A stretch of 64,000 nucleotides of DNA from Anaeramoeba flamelloides. Its lineage: Eukaryota; Metamonada; Anaeramoebidae. The notes beneath the pieces were generated by a model. That model was not told where the DNA came from. It made no database searches and saw only the letters and a list, made by a program, of their open reading frames with translations. Below are positions 23,416-35,690 of the stretch, piece after piece (position 1 is the first letter of the stretch; each line of letters begins with the position of its first letter). Location: the NCBI GenBank assembly GCA_027625915.1, contig JANTQA010000026.1, positions 2,542,001-2,606,000 of the forward strand. The letters are read 5' to 3'. A program made the position numbers and the translations under genes.

Positions 23416-24371
23416 CTTTTTTTATCAAAATTCATTTATTTTTTAAAATAATTTAATTTCAATATTATTTTTGAAAATTGTAAATGTTTAAAATATATTT
23501 ATTTACTTCTTGAAATAGAAGTTATAAATGTAAATTATTTAGTGGCAACTCATCCATATATTGGGTATTTTTTATGGTCTAATCCTTAACAATGAACTTG
23601 AAATCTAACAATTGAGACTCCATAAATACACTAGTATACAAATATAGACCTATTTAAAAAAATAATAAAAGTTGTCATTTCTCTTATTTTAATCTATGAA
23701 GAAACACTTGCTGACTTTTAATTATTGTCAGAGTAACACAAAAATAAATTTTTTTTTCCCTTTATAAATTAAAAAAAATATTGAAGAACCTTAGGATTCA
23801 AAATAAACAACAAATTATCACATAAATAAAAATGATTATAAAATTTTGAAAATAGTTACACTTTGAAATCTGAAGTGAATTGATATTTTAAAAAACACAA
23901 AAAATAAAAAAAAAAATAAAAATATTTTTTTTTTTGAACATAAGAGAGGTAATTTCTAAAATTAGAACTTCCTGTTTGTCAGAACTTCTAAACAAAAAAA
24001 AATAAATTTTAATATTTTTAAACAAATAAATAAGTTCCAAATTTGATATAATGTATAAACAATTTCAATATAACTAATAATAATTATATGTTTTATTATC
24101 AAGAGTTTTGAATCAAATCTTTAAAAATAATTCGAAAAAAAAATTAAAATTAAAAATTTTAAAAAAAAAGAAAAAATTGCAAAAAAGCTTTTAATGTTTA
24201 ATAATTAATTCTTTAATTTTATTCATTTGAAAAAATTGAAAATAATTTTTTCTGGAGATATCGGAATAAATATGAAAAAAAAATATTCTTTATTTATAAG
24301 ATGAATTTAAAAAAAAACATATCATAAATGTATACGTTCTTGTGACAATTAAATTTTGTAAATAAACAAAA
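23416..24371. other. Spacer downstream of the acyl-CoA synthetase gene
   Basis: AT-rich sequence with the 3' flank of the minus-strand acyl-CoA synthetase. No gene or element was recognised. Confidence 0.45.
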
Positions 24372-27300
24372 TTATTTATTTTTTCTGAATTCTGTATCTG
24401 TTTGTTCATAAAGTTGGATTATTTTTTTTTCAAATTTCTTTCTAATTAATGGTCTTTTTAATTTAAGTGTCGCTGTTGACATTCCATTTTCAATGGTAAA
24501 TCCATCTTTTATCAATAAAACGGATTTGGGGATTTCAAACCCATGTTTATTATTTGACCTTCCAATTTTTTCTATCTCGTCGAGTATTAATTGCTTCACC
24601 AATTTATTTGAAATCAATTCGTCGTCTGGTAAATTCTTCAGAGATAATTTATCTTTAACATTGCTAAAAAGTGGCTTAACTATTGCGATCAAATAGTTTT
24701 TTGCAGAATCTCCTTCGACAAAAATTTGTTCGATTAATTTTGATTGTTGATAAAGATCGCCTAATAATTCCACAGCTACATATTCGCCTTGAGAAAGTTT
24801 GATGATATTTTTTTTTCTGTCAATAATTTGGAAATTTCCATCTTTTCGGAGTTTCCCAATATCACCTGTTTTAAACCATCCGTCTTTAGTAAAGGCTTCT
24901 TTATTTCTTTCTTCGTCTCGATAATATCCCTTAAATATTGAATTTCCTCGAAGTAAAAGTTCTCCTTTGGGCTCTTCATCCTCGATTGAGTATCCAAGTT
25001 CTGGTACACTTTGTAATTTTATTTCACAGGAAACAAATGGTGATCCAACATGTCCAGTTGTTGCATCATCATAATCAAAATAATGATGTAAAAGTGCTGG
25101 TCCACATGATTCGGTCAACTATATTTATTAAATTTTATTGGGTTTTTTTTATTTTTTTTTTTCAATATTTTCAATTTTTGATAAGCATTTACAAATAATG
25201 GTAAACAAAAAGTAATCAGTTAAAAATATTAATTTATCACTTTAAAATTTCTTTTTTTAAAAACAAAAAAAAATCAAAATTCTTTTTTTTTTTTTTTTTT
25301 TTTTTTTTGGAGTTATTTAGAGAATCTATTGTTATGAAAAAATCATTTTTAAACATTATTTTCTTGGTTCTATTTGTTTTTGTAATTAATGTGATTTTCT
25401 AATTATATTAATACACCGTTTTAGAATATTGAAGTACTTTTTTTTTTTTAGTAACTTTTTTTTCAGTATTTAGCTTCAATTTGGCAATTAAATTAATTTA
25501 AAAAGAGTTCGGCCCTTATCGAATATGATCAAAAGTTTGGAAATTTCTGATCATTCATAATATGTTTTGTGATTTTCAAAATTTCGAAATTTTAAAGAAA
25601 AAAGTAAAATCCAATTTTATACATTTTAAAAAAATATTGAGAAACTTTGAAATATTTTTAAATAATAGAATGGATTAGGGAATAATTTTCTATAGAGTGG
25701 CTTATTAATCTTTTTGAAAATAACTAACAAATAACTATAATTTTTAAAAAGAAAGTTTTTTATCACAAAATTTACATTCAAGAAAATTAACGCACTTTTT
25801 GTTAATGATAAAGAAAATTATGATTCTTTATTGAAATATCTAAATAAAAATTTAGAAATTTGGGAAGTGCTGTAGAGTGCCAAGGTTTTCTTTTATTTTC
25901 AAAATTAAAAAAAAACTCATAAAAAGTGTCCGTCAATTTGCGTCAAGTACCTAACAGCTGTAAGAGGAAATTAATTCCCTTCCTTCAAAATAAAAATATA
26001 AAAAAAAAATTGATATACACTTTTTCAATATTTTCTCTATTTCGGGTTTTAAAACCAAATTTGTAATGGAACTAAAGAGTCTTTATCAAAATTTTGTTTT
26101 TAATTTTATTAATCCTTTCAAAATGAATTTCAAAAACAAAATTTCAATTTACATTTTCAGCTTATCGATTTTTCATAAACTGGAAAAAATGTTTATATAA
26201 TGTTTGGAATTTTTGTCTCTTTGATTAAAAATTCAAAGAGATATTGTTAGACATTTTCAGAAAAAATGGAAAATTTACATTTTTTTGAACATTTTTGATC
26301 AAATAATTTTATTTTCAATTCCAAACCTTTTCAAAAATTCAAAAATTATTCAACAATCCCAAAAAAAAAAAACAAATTATGAAGGAAATAAGCCAAACTG
26401 AAAAAGAGAAACAAAGATGGGAAATCCTAACAAAACAAAACAACTTTTATACTGTTATTTTTGCTGCAAAAAAAGGTATTGTTATTGATGACAGACCAAG
26501 GAGTAAATTCTTATCCTTTTTAAGCATAATCATTTTTCTTGGAAGTGATGCGTTTTGTATTATTTCTAAAAATGTTAATTCGTAAAACAAAAATGATTTA
26601 TCAAAGGGTAGTATGGAAAACAATTGATAATGTTGTTTTTTTGTTTGAATTGGCAAAATATTTAAGCTTTATGAATGGAAATGATGTTAATAGGTAAACA
26701 TATCTCAGATCGCAATTGTCTAAGAAGATATTGTGACAGCCATTTTAAAAAAGCGAGTACTTGATAATTTTCAAAAGTTTTACTCAAATCACTTAATAAG
26801 GGTGAGTCAAAAAATTTATGCAACATTTTTTAAAACTTTTTGAAAATGAATGTCACAGTATTTTAAAAAACTTGAATAAAAAAAAGGATATTGAGTTATC
26901 TAGTGAAAGTTTTGGAGTTGTTCTCAACTTTTTTCAAAAATAAAAAAAATTCCTAAAATTTTAATTTTTTGTTTTTCCCTTCGATGTGAAAAGCTAAAAG
27001 TGACCCTTTTGATTTGTTTTCATTAATAAAATCTACACATTCCCTTTTTCTTTGATAGCCCTTAAAGCGGCTTTAACACCGCACCAGTGAAATTATCGTT
27101 GTATCTGTATTGAAAATTTCCATTGTAATTTTCAATTCGAAAGCCAAACTAATGCTTCTCAAGACTGTGTTGATGGACAAACGCACAAAAATTAAGAAAT
27201 CTTTTTGGTTGATCAGAAAGAGGAAATTATTTCTGGTAATAAGAAAGGGACTTTTTGTGCAATTGTTTTTCCATTTAACAACAAATAAATAAATAGTGGG

Positions 27301-28737
27301 GCGAAAAGGTGAAATAACAAAATCAAAAAGCAAAAGAAAAAGAAAAAGAAATAAAGAAAAGAAAAAGGAGAAAAAGTAAAAAAGATCAGAAAAAAAAATA
27401 CAAAAAAAAAGATTTACACCATAGCCTTGATGAGTTTTTTTACAAAAAACGACTGAAAAAAATTCTTGATAAAGATAGGGTAAAGGAGCTCCGCCACTAA
27501 CAACAATGCTTAACTTTTTACTAATTCTGCTTTTGATTTTATTGAAAATGAGGAAATCCAAAAAAGGATGATCTTTGCCTTTCAAAATTGCTCTTTTTTT
27601 AAAATAGTAGGCCACATTAAATACCCAACGCATAACAAATGGTCCATCATTTAATTTTTTTTTAAACCCGTCGTGTACTTTAATTAGAACTCTTGGGACT
27701 ACTGGGAAAACAGTGGGACATATCAAGGGCAATTCTACAAGTATATTTCTAATATTTGTTATAAATGCAGCCCTGCCGCCACCACCAACCACGCAGTTTA
27801 AAACTACTCTTTCGTAAATATGTGGCAATGGGAGATAGGAAATGTACACCTCATTTGGGGTATAATTGTAGCCAAAGCGTTCAACCGCAGAAATACAAGA
27901 GATCATCATTTTATGTGGGATCACAACGCCCTTGGGGAAGGATGTGGAGCCAGAGGTATAGACGATCCCACAGAGGTCCGAGGGGCTTGGTGGGTTGTGC
28001 TCGACGGGAGAATCCTTCCCTGTTTGTATGACACTTTGGAAGGTAAAAATGTGAATTTCGTCGGGGTTTTCGACCAACTTTGACAATTCCTTCATTTCCT
28101 TTTGCCTTTCAAGTTCGCTCTTTGTTTGATCCTCAATGACAATAAAGTATTTTAAATCAGGGCACCTCTCAAGCTTTGGAAACAGTTTTTTACAATTGTC
28201 GACAGTGGAAACCAAGACTTCAAGGTTTGCGTGATTAATGATGTAGATTAATGATTCAATTCCAAAGGTGTGGTACAGGGGAACAGGTGTAAATGAGTAA
28301 GCATAGCACGCATGCTCGGTTACTACCCATTCGTAACAGTTTTGCGCCCAGATCCCCAGATTCTCATGTTTGAGCACGCCCAAATTAATTAGCCCGCCTC
28401 CAAGATCTGTAAAATCAGTGCAAAACTCCCTTGTCGTCTTGTAATGGTAGTTGTTCGTGTACTCTGTTGTGTACTCGCGGGATCCAAAAATTGGGCTATC
28501 TGGTGATTCTTTTAATCTCACTTGGGTCATGTCATAAAGTGTTTTGATCCTTGCATCCCATTGCTCACGAAGCTTGTCCTTAATTTCAAGCGATCGATAG
28601 ATCTTTTCGCCATCAACCTCCACAACCTGTGTTCGGAATTTGGGTGCCTTTGGTGGGGCCTTTGATGCTGGAACATATAACAAAAGCAAGAGCACAATTA
28701 AACAAACAACAAAAACAAGTAAGATTAGACTTAACAT
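24372..28737 (-). CDS. Long-chain fatty acid-CoA ligase, membrane-anchored, two exons
   Basis: Exon 1 is 28737-27418 and exon 2 is 25118-24372, with a phase-0 intron (GTAAAT...ATATAG); the joined protein is 688 residues. The enzyme activates long-chain fatty acids to acyl-CoA through an acyl-adenylate. Residues about 2-22 are an uncleaved hydrophobic anchor, suggesting ER or lipid-droplet attachment. The ATP-binding motif is YTSGSTSFPKGV (about 259-270), with Ser where the family usually has the second Gly. The splice falls inside the conserved QGYG/LTESCGP motif, and joining restores it exactly. Downstream come FKTGDIG, DRKKNIIKLSQGEYV and the C-terminal TATLKLKR lysine region, so the enzyme looks active. 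Its length matches eukaryotic ACSL/LACS proteins. A second synthetase lies 3.9 kb upstream on the same strand. Confidence 0.94.
25119..27417 (-). other. 2.3-kb intron of the long-chain acyl-CoA synthetase gene
   Basis: Most of this is AT-rich sequence without recognisable genes. It holds a T run at about 25284-25307 and, near 25970-26000, sequence resembling the right end of the 17.7-18.4 kb repeat block. An open frame at 26379-26585 (start MKEISQTEKEKQRWEILT) has fairly protein-like composition but no recognised domain. It lies on the opposite strand and may be a relic of an inserted element. Confidence 0.6.
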
Positions 28738-29462
28738 ATTATTTCAATGTATGAATGTAAAAAAAGAAAAAAAATGAAAACAAGTTTGTTGAAAAAGATT
28801 TATTCTCGGTTTTTGATTTTTGTCCATACAAGCGTGGAAAGTATTGAAAACATTTCGTCCTCGAACAAGAACCAGAATTTAAATTATTAGATAAACCTGT
28901 TTTTTGTTTCAGAGTTGTCTCGAATAAAGTCCAGTAAAAACTTGATTATTGTTTGTTTCCTGTTTCAATTATAAAACACACACATACCAATTTAGGAAAT
29001 CCATTTTCCAGAAGTTCTGGTCTTTTTTTAAGCAAATTCTTTTTCAAGATTTAGCTTTTGTTTGTAAACCAAATGAATTCGTTAAGAATTGGTTTCTTTT
29101 TGAGTACGTTTAGGAATTTGGAATTACTGATACTGAGCAAATTTTTTTCAAGTTTTCAAAATAAGAAAAAAAAAGTAAAATCCTATTTGTTACTTTTAAC
29201 AAAAATAAAGAAACTTTCTAATATTTTTAAATATCAGAATGGGTACTACTGGTAATCTTTCTCCAAATAACCTCTTTATGATTTTGTAAATCACTTCTAT
29301 TTAAAATTCCTTTTTCAAAGAGTTGTGTTCATTTCACAAAATTTACATGAAGTTCAATAGAAACACTTTTCAGTTATTTTCTCACTAGTTGAAGTTTTCA
29401 AAACAAATTTGAATAATAAGAAAAGATCCTAATGTTTCGTTTTTTTGCTTTCTTGGTACTTT
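28738..29462. promoter_or_regulatory. Upstream region of the long-chain acyl-CoA synthetase gene
   Basis: AT-rich promoter side of the minus-strand gene. Nothing specific was recognised. Confidence 0.35.
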
Positions 29463-30195
29463 TAAGGATTATCTACCAAGTAGAAGTCTAAGATAAAAGT
29501 AAGTTGTTATTGGGTATAAATCATAATAAGCCTTTGTTTTAAATGTTTTGAAAAAATCAATTAGTTGAGAAGTAAAAAAAGGTGATTTTTGTAAATTAAA
29601 ATTGATCCTTGAATTAGTTATAAACCTAACAATTTTTTAAAAAAATCTGAATTTCGCCAGATAAATTTAAAGGTTGAGTTATTAATATTGATACTTTAAA
29701 GTTATAAAATATCTATCTTAAATTTGTTTTGAAATATATATTATTCGTAAAAAAATCAATATTTAACCAATAGACTTTTTTTTTAACAAATTATTTTTGA
29801 CAAATATTGGAAATATATTGAAAACACAAATGGACTTTATCAAAAGGAAACTTCACCAATCGTTCTTCGGGGATTTTATGTAGATGATTAAAGAAAATCC
29901 AGAAATAGAAAAATGAAAAAAAAATAGTTACTTTTGGTTAATTCTAAATATTAATTAAAAAATACTGGAAGACTTTTATTTCGACTTCTATTTTTCGATT
30001 TGGAAAATAAAATAAAAAACATTTACAAAATGAAAAACTTTGAATTGTATCTTTGTTAAAAATATAATAATTTATTGTGCAATAATATTCATAATAGATT
30101 TTGAGTTTAATTTGAACAAACTGTCACTAGTATTATTTACCTTTAATTATAATATGTTAAATTATATATAAATATAGGGTGAGGCTAATTTCTTA
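29463..30195 (+). mobile_element. T5 MITE, copy 2
   Basis: The 733-bp element has left end TAAGGATTATCTACCAAG and right end GTGAGGCTAATTTCTTA, with TA borders. The interior follows T5 copy 1 in order, including TTAAATTTGT-type and AATTTATTGTGCAATAAT-type words. Confidence 0.82.
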
Positions 30196-31490
30196 ACTTT
30201 CATATAAAAATTAAAACTTTTCTTTTCAGAATTAATATTTTAACAAAACGTAAATCCTATTTTTGTTATGTTCGAAATTATGATATTTTGATTTGAGTGT
30301 TAAAGGGGTATTATAATTTAACAATAAAAAACGACAAGAAAATGTTTAATAATAATTTTGGAGAATTTTTTTTTTTTGATCAAACCTTGTTCTTGATTCC
30401 AAAAATTAAGAAAAATCCCCCACAAAAAAAAACTGAAAAAGATAATCAAAGAATCAAAATCTAAAAACAAAAAATAAAATATTTTTAAATATTTTAAATG
30501 ATTAATTTTGTTGCAAATATAGTATTTTTTTTTTTTTTTTTTTTTCATTCTAAACTCTTTTTCAGTCAAAGTGGTTTAAATTTTATTGAAGAAATAATGT
30601 CTATCATTTTATTTTAATTAATTATTCTTTTCAAAATTAATTTTAAATTTTTAAATCCGTTAATATTTTCTAATTTAGTTCAATTATTTTTTTTTTGTAT
30701 TTTGTTTTTACTTATTTTTTATTTTTTTTTTTCTTCTTTTTTTTAAATAAAAGTATATACGCTAAAAAATAAACCTTTAAACTACAAATTACATTTCATA
30801 TAAGTTAGATTTTATATTTTATTCTATAAAATGAATACATTTACAATCAAAAAATATTATTGTCAAAAATTTTAATTTTCTAAAGAAATTCAGAAATTTT
30901 GTACAAGACGCCCAAATGAAAGGGTACCAAAATTTTTTTAATATTTTTTTTTTTGAAATTTAATAGTTTTGTTTAGGTTTCTCTTTTATTATTATCAACT
31001 CCACAATAGTAAATATTGAATGTTGTAAAAAATAGAGCTTTTCCAATTTTGGGTAAAATAAAGAGTTCCATGCAATTACCAAAATTTTGGTAATAATAAA
31101 CGAAACATAAGTTTTGATTTTTAAGCTTGAATAGATTTTCAAGATAAAATCGTTTGGTAAATGCCAATACATTAGTTTGAAAAATGATGTTTTTTTAAAA
31201 TTGAAAGATTGGTGTTCACCAAAAGATTTTTTATTTAAAATTATTATTATTCTATTAAGATAATCATAAATTATATTTACTATATCCAAAATTTGGATAA
31301 ATTGAAGGGAACTCTTTATTTATCCCAAAAATAGGAAAAATTCTATTTTTTACAACATTCATATTTACTCTTGTTTCAATGTGAAGTTTATTATTTATCT
31401 TATTTCTAAACTATCTTATCTTGGTTGATTTTAAAACCCAATGAATTTTTCATTTTTGGTTAGTCCACTTTGAGTGAAATAATGTTTATA
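30196..31490. other. AT-rich spacer, nothing identified
   Basis: Homopolymer-rich spacer between two transposons. A minus-strand open frame at 30960-31289 has no recognisable family. Confidence 0.4.
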
Positions 31491-32077
31491 TAAACTATTT
31501 TTCATAAATTATGACTCACTTTATAATGTTAATAGGGAGTTGTTTTGAGGGTTTATTCCAGTATTCTTAACAAAAAATATTTTCAAATTTTTGGGATCAG
31601 AATCATTTTTTCTAATTTTGCAAATTTTAGTTTTGCTTTTTCAAATTTTTGTTTTTCTTTTGTTTTTCTTTTTCTTTTTTTTTCTTTTTCTTTTTTTTTT
31701 CTTTTTAAAAGATCATGTCGAAAAAAAAAAGAGATCTTCGAAAAGACAAATAATCACTAAGAAAATTGAGACTATGTAATGTCTTTGAAAATGAATTTAA
31801 TTATTCATAAAAAATCTTGTTGTTCAACTTTTTTTCAGTGAAAGTTCAGTAATAAAAAATCGGTAATGCTCATTTCAAAAATTGTGACTCACTTTTTTTT
31901 AGTTTTTGGTTTAATTTTTTTTAATTTTTAAAATATCAGGCTTTTATACATTTAGAATGACTTAAAAGTGAATTACAAATCAGATTTAGTTATTAATTGT
32001 TCTTGAATACTAAAGGATAATTTTTTTTTTTTCAATTTATTATTTCAGGTGAGTCACATTTTTTGAAAAAGAGTTTA
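31491..32077. mobile_element. T2 MITE, copy 2
   Basis: The 587-bp element is closely similar to T2 copy 1 and in the same orientation. The left end is TAAACTATTTTTCATAAATT and the right end is GAAAAAGAGTTTA. The right border runs straight into a TA-rich microsatellite (32078-32105). Confidence 0.88.
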
Positions 32078-32105
32078 TATATATTTATATATATATATAT
32101 ATATA

Positions 32106-32597
32106 GTATATTCATTATTTTTGCTTAGATGTTTTTACCCACATTTTTTTTTATAGCTTCTTACCAATAATTTCAACATCTTTCATATTTAATATACACT
32201 CCTTATGAAAGATCTCATTTTTTTTTTTTAATATTTTTCAAGTAATTTTGATTTTAAATAATAAGTTAAGATTTTACATTTATTTTCATTTATAAAATAT
32301 AAATATATTTATATAGACCATTGTTAAATGATGAACATTTTAAAAATTATCAGAAACGTTTTTAATTAAACCACCTAAACTGACAAAATAAAAAATTATA
32401 CACAAATCTAAAAATATCTGTTTTAAATTTGACTCATGATTAAAAAAAAAAAAAAAAAAGATTAAAAATATATATTCTTTATTTATTATTTTTTTTTATT
32501 TTTGATTATGATACTCTGTTCTTGAAATAAAAAATAATTATCAAATCTGATTATTCCAAATTATTTTTCTTTATTTAAAAATTTTGATAATTGCGAA
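32106..32597. other. 3' flank of the second acyl-CoA synthetase gene
   Basis: AT-rich sequence downstream of the minus-strand stop codon. No features were recognised. Confidence 0.4.
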
Positions 32598-35175
32598 TTA
32601 TTTTTCGTTTTCAAATAAGTGTAGTAATTGCTTTTGATAATGAGTCTCAAATTTTTTTCTATCTTTTTTGAAATGGAGATTTAAAAAGGAGTTATTTTTT
32701 GTCCATTCATTTTTTTCAATGATAACTTTTCCAATGTATTCATAATCTTTTAAATCATTACTCTTAGCAATTTTTTGGAAATCATTCAAAACCGTTTCCG
32801 TAATTTGGTTATTGGTATTATTATAAAAATTCAAGTTGTTTGGGACGATAATTGCAATTAAAAAATCAACTTTTTTATTTGTTGTTATATAAATTTGTTT
32901 AATAAATTTTGAGCATTGATATAAATTTTCCAATTTTGAAGGATGAATAATGTAACCAGATTTTGTACTCATTACTGCTGCTATGCGATCTAAGATATAG
33001 ATTTTATTGTCTATTATTGTACCCAAGTCACCAGTTTTAAAAAACCCATTTTCATCAAAAGTTTTTTTTGTGAGCTCGGGGTTTTTAAAATAACCCGGCG
33101 TGATCAGTTTTGTTTTCACACAAATTTCGCCTCTAGGATAAGGCTTGTCATCATTGGAAAATCCGATATTTGGTCGATCTGCTAATATAACTTGAGCTGT
33201 GCTTGTTGGCACACCATCTTCTGTGATCCCACCAACCTCTGTGCAACCATATGAATCAACAAACGGGATTTGATCAAAGCATTCATACACAAATTCTTTA
33301 ACAACCTTTGGTGTGAGCGCACCACCAGTGATTAAAAACTGTGTTCGGTTACCGAATAGCCTTCGGATGGCCTTGAAAATGGTTTGTTTTAGTTCCAATT
33401 TTTTTTCTTCATTTAATTCCATTTTTTCAAAGCCCATATCCTTTAAGATATTTTGATATAAATAATATAACCCAGACCATATTCTAGGTGGCAACGCAAA
33501 TGCAACAGGATTTGTATCTTGGAAATCTTTTAATAAGGATTCAATATTATTCGAAGAAGAAAATTTGCCGACGATCATTTTTTCCTTTTTTGTGGATTCG
33601 TGTTCACTCCAATTTGAAGCCGCATACTGACAAATCGCAATCCTCCCGCCATTCCCCATAAATTCCCAACACCTCATACGATCACTCGAATGGCTTAACG
33701 GGATAAAAGATGGACAAACAAGTGGCCTTATGAAAATAGGCTGTTCTATATCCATCCTAAACATTTTCTTTGTGACAATAACTGCCTTTGGAATTCCAGT
33801 TGCCCCACTAGTAAATAATAGGGTTTCGATTTCTTCATATTTTCTTTCAACTAAATACTTGCCCAGGTTAGTTATTTTTGGGGAATTATTTTTTATTATT
33901 TCATTATTATAAGAATTGAGAATTTTTTCTTCCAATTTATGAAATGTATTTTCAAGTTTTTTTTCAGCACCCGAATACTTTAAATCTTGAAGGAAATTAT
34001 TATTATTGCTGTTGCTGTTATTTTTATTTTGGTTTGTAAATTTAATTAGTTGCGAATTATAAGTGAATTTTAATTCAGGAATCAGCTTAATATTTGGTGT
34101 TAATAATAATTCATTCAAACTGTGGATCGTACAATTATTGCTTTTACACAAATTGATTTTTGTAATTGTATTTAAAGGAACACTCTCGTCCATAAGAATA
34201 ATGTGCTTAATAAAGGTTTTGCCAGTTAATTGTAAATTTAAAAATCTAGATAATTGTTCACTCGAACAAATAATGATACGTAATTTACATAACCTTAGCA
34301 CTTTTAATAAAATTTCATCGGTAAAAGTCGTATGCAAACCGACAGTGACACAATCACTAATTGAACATGCAAAATCAGCTATTAACCACTCAACTCGATT
34401 TTGTGAGCAAATTCCAATAAATGGTTTCCTACCCTTTCCTTTTCCTTTTCCTTTTCCTTTTTTTTCCCCTTGAATTTTTTCTTCTTTGAGATCGTTTTCT
34501 TTTGCAATTCCTTTTTTATTTCCCGTTTCTTCATTCTTAATTAAATGTAAATTTCCCTTGGTAAATAATTCTAATTGATCATAAACATTAAAAATTTTGA
34601 TAATTTTTGAAAATTCGATTGCTAAATACCCAACCGTATCATAAGTTAACCACAAAAAATTGTCAATCTCTAAAATTCTATTTTGTATCAATTTTTGAAA
34701 ACCTGATCTTATTTTCCTTTGCCCTAAACACCTTCTGTTTTTATATTGGAAAAAAGATCGGAGTATATAGTTTCTTGGTTCTTTGCTCTCAGCAATCGGC
34801 AATCTTAAAAATGGCTGTAAATTGTTTTCAAGGATCCATCTCGAATCGATCAGGGTTTTGTATTTGTATGGTAAAATCGTTTGCTTTAGAATAGTTTTTA
34901 CTTCATTTTTTGGAATAAGTGCTAAATTTATCGCAAAAATTGTAGCATTTTTGATATTTTCAAAGATTTGATGACATGTAATACAATGTATAATATTATG
35001 TTCTTCTGAAATATATCTTGGATTGTTTTCTCCATGTGCCCAATGTTGAATCTCTTCACAGCACAATTGGCAAGTGTCCCGATTAATTAAAACACCTTCC
35101 TTATTCGTAACACCACCTCCTTGAAAGTCAACATAATTTTTTTCCTTTTCATTTTTTTTTTCATTTTCATTTTCA

Positions 35176-35216
<41 letters not shown>

Positions 35217-35690
35217 ACTTTTTGATAACAACAAATGTCGTAGTTGCCATGGTAAATCGACTTCATATTTTTTGCAACTATTTTCTAGTAAATCACATTT
35301 TTCATTAAATTGATCGCAGATTGTTTTTAATTCATTATCTGGTTGCATCTGCATTTCTTCTAACTTTCCCCATAATTGTTTCATTTCATCCATCATAAAT
35401 TCAAGACTTTTGAAAACTTGAATGAGTTCAGTGTTGATCGATTTGTTAAATGTCAAACACTTGACTCTATTCAATATTGAATTTTGTTGTTTTTTTCTCA
35501 CTTCTTGGAGATCTTTGATTAACTGAAATTCTTCCTTTGTTTTGCCACAGTACTGTTTTCTTTCTTTTTTACTTTCTAATCTATAACTGTGAAAGCTTCG
35601 TGCAACGTTTTTTAAATCATTTAAGAGTTTATTTAATTCATTAGAATTGTTTCCCTCAAATTCCCAACCCCACCAATTAACTATCGACAT
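32598..35690 (-). CDS. Acyl-CoA synthetase-like protein with coiled-coil and Cys/His-rich N-terminal extension
   Basis: The single-exon gene encodes 1,030 residues. Residues 1-155 are charged and helix-forming (start MSIVNWWGWEFEGNN), and 157-182 are an Asn-Glu repeat. Residues about 203-240 carry CQLCCEEIQHWAHG and HCITCHQIF, a likely zinc-binding pair of CxxC motifs. The rest is an AMP-binding acyl-CoA synthetase: GICSQNRVEWLIADFACS, ATP motif LLFTSGATGIPKAV (about 622-635), FVDSYGCTEVGG (about 807), FKTGDLG (about 883) and ILDR. Family members adenylate fatty acids. Here the ATP motif has Ala in place of a Thr and of the last Gly, and the C-terminal region reads FLNLHFKKDRKKF where active enzymes have TLKLKR. 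A His therefore seems to replace the catalytic Lys. Activity is uncertain, and a regulatory or scaffold role is possible. It lacks the membrane anchor of its downstream paralogue. Confidence 0.85.
35158..35217 (-). repeat. GAAAAC/GAAAAT hexamer repeat coding Glu-Asn
   Basis: Tandem hexamers encode alternating Glu and Asn in the acyl-CoA synthetase-like protein, between the coiled coil and the Cys/His motif. Confidence 0.9.

Noticed and set aside
27765-28083. Two plus-strand open frames in a GC-richer patch
   Set aside because: They lie antisense to the well-supported acyl-CoA synthetase exon and match nothing recognisable.
31661-31705. Pyrimidine-rich tract as a possible regulatory element
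   Set aside because: It is the interior of T2 and is also present in the other copy at about 22133-22205.
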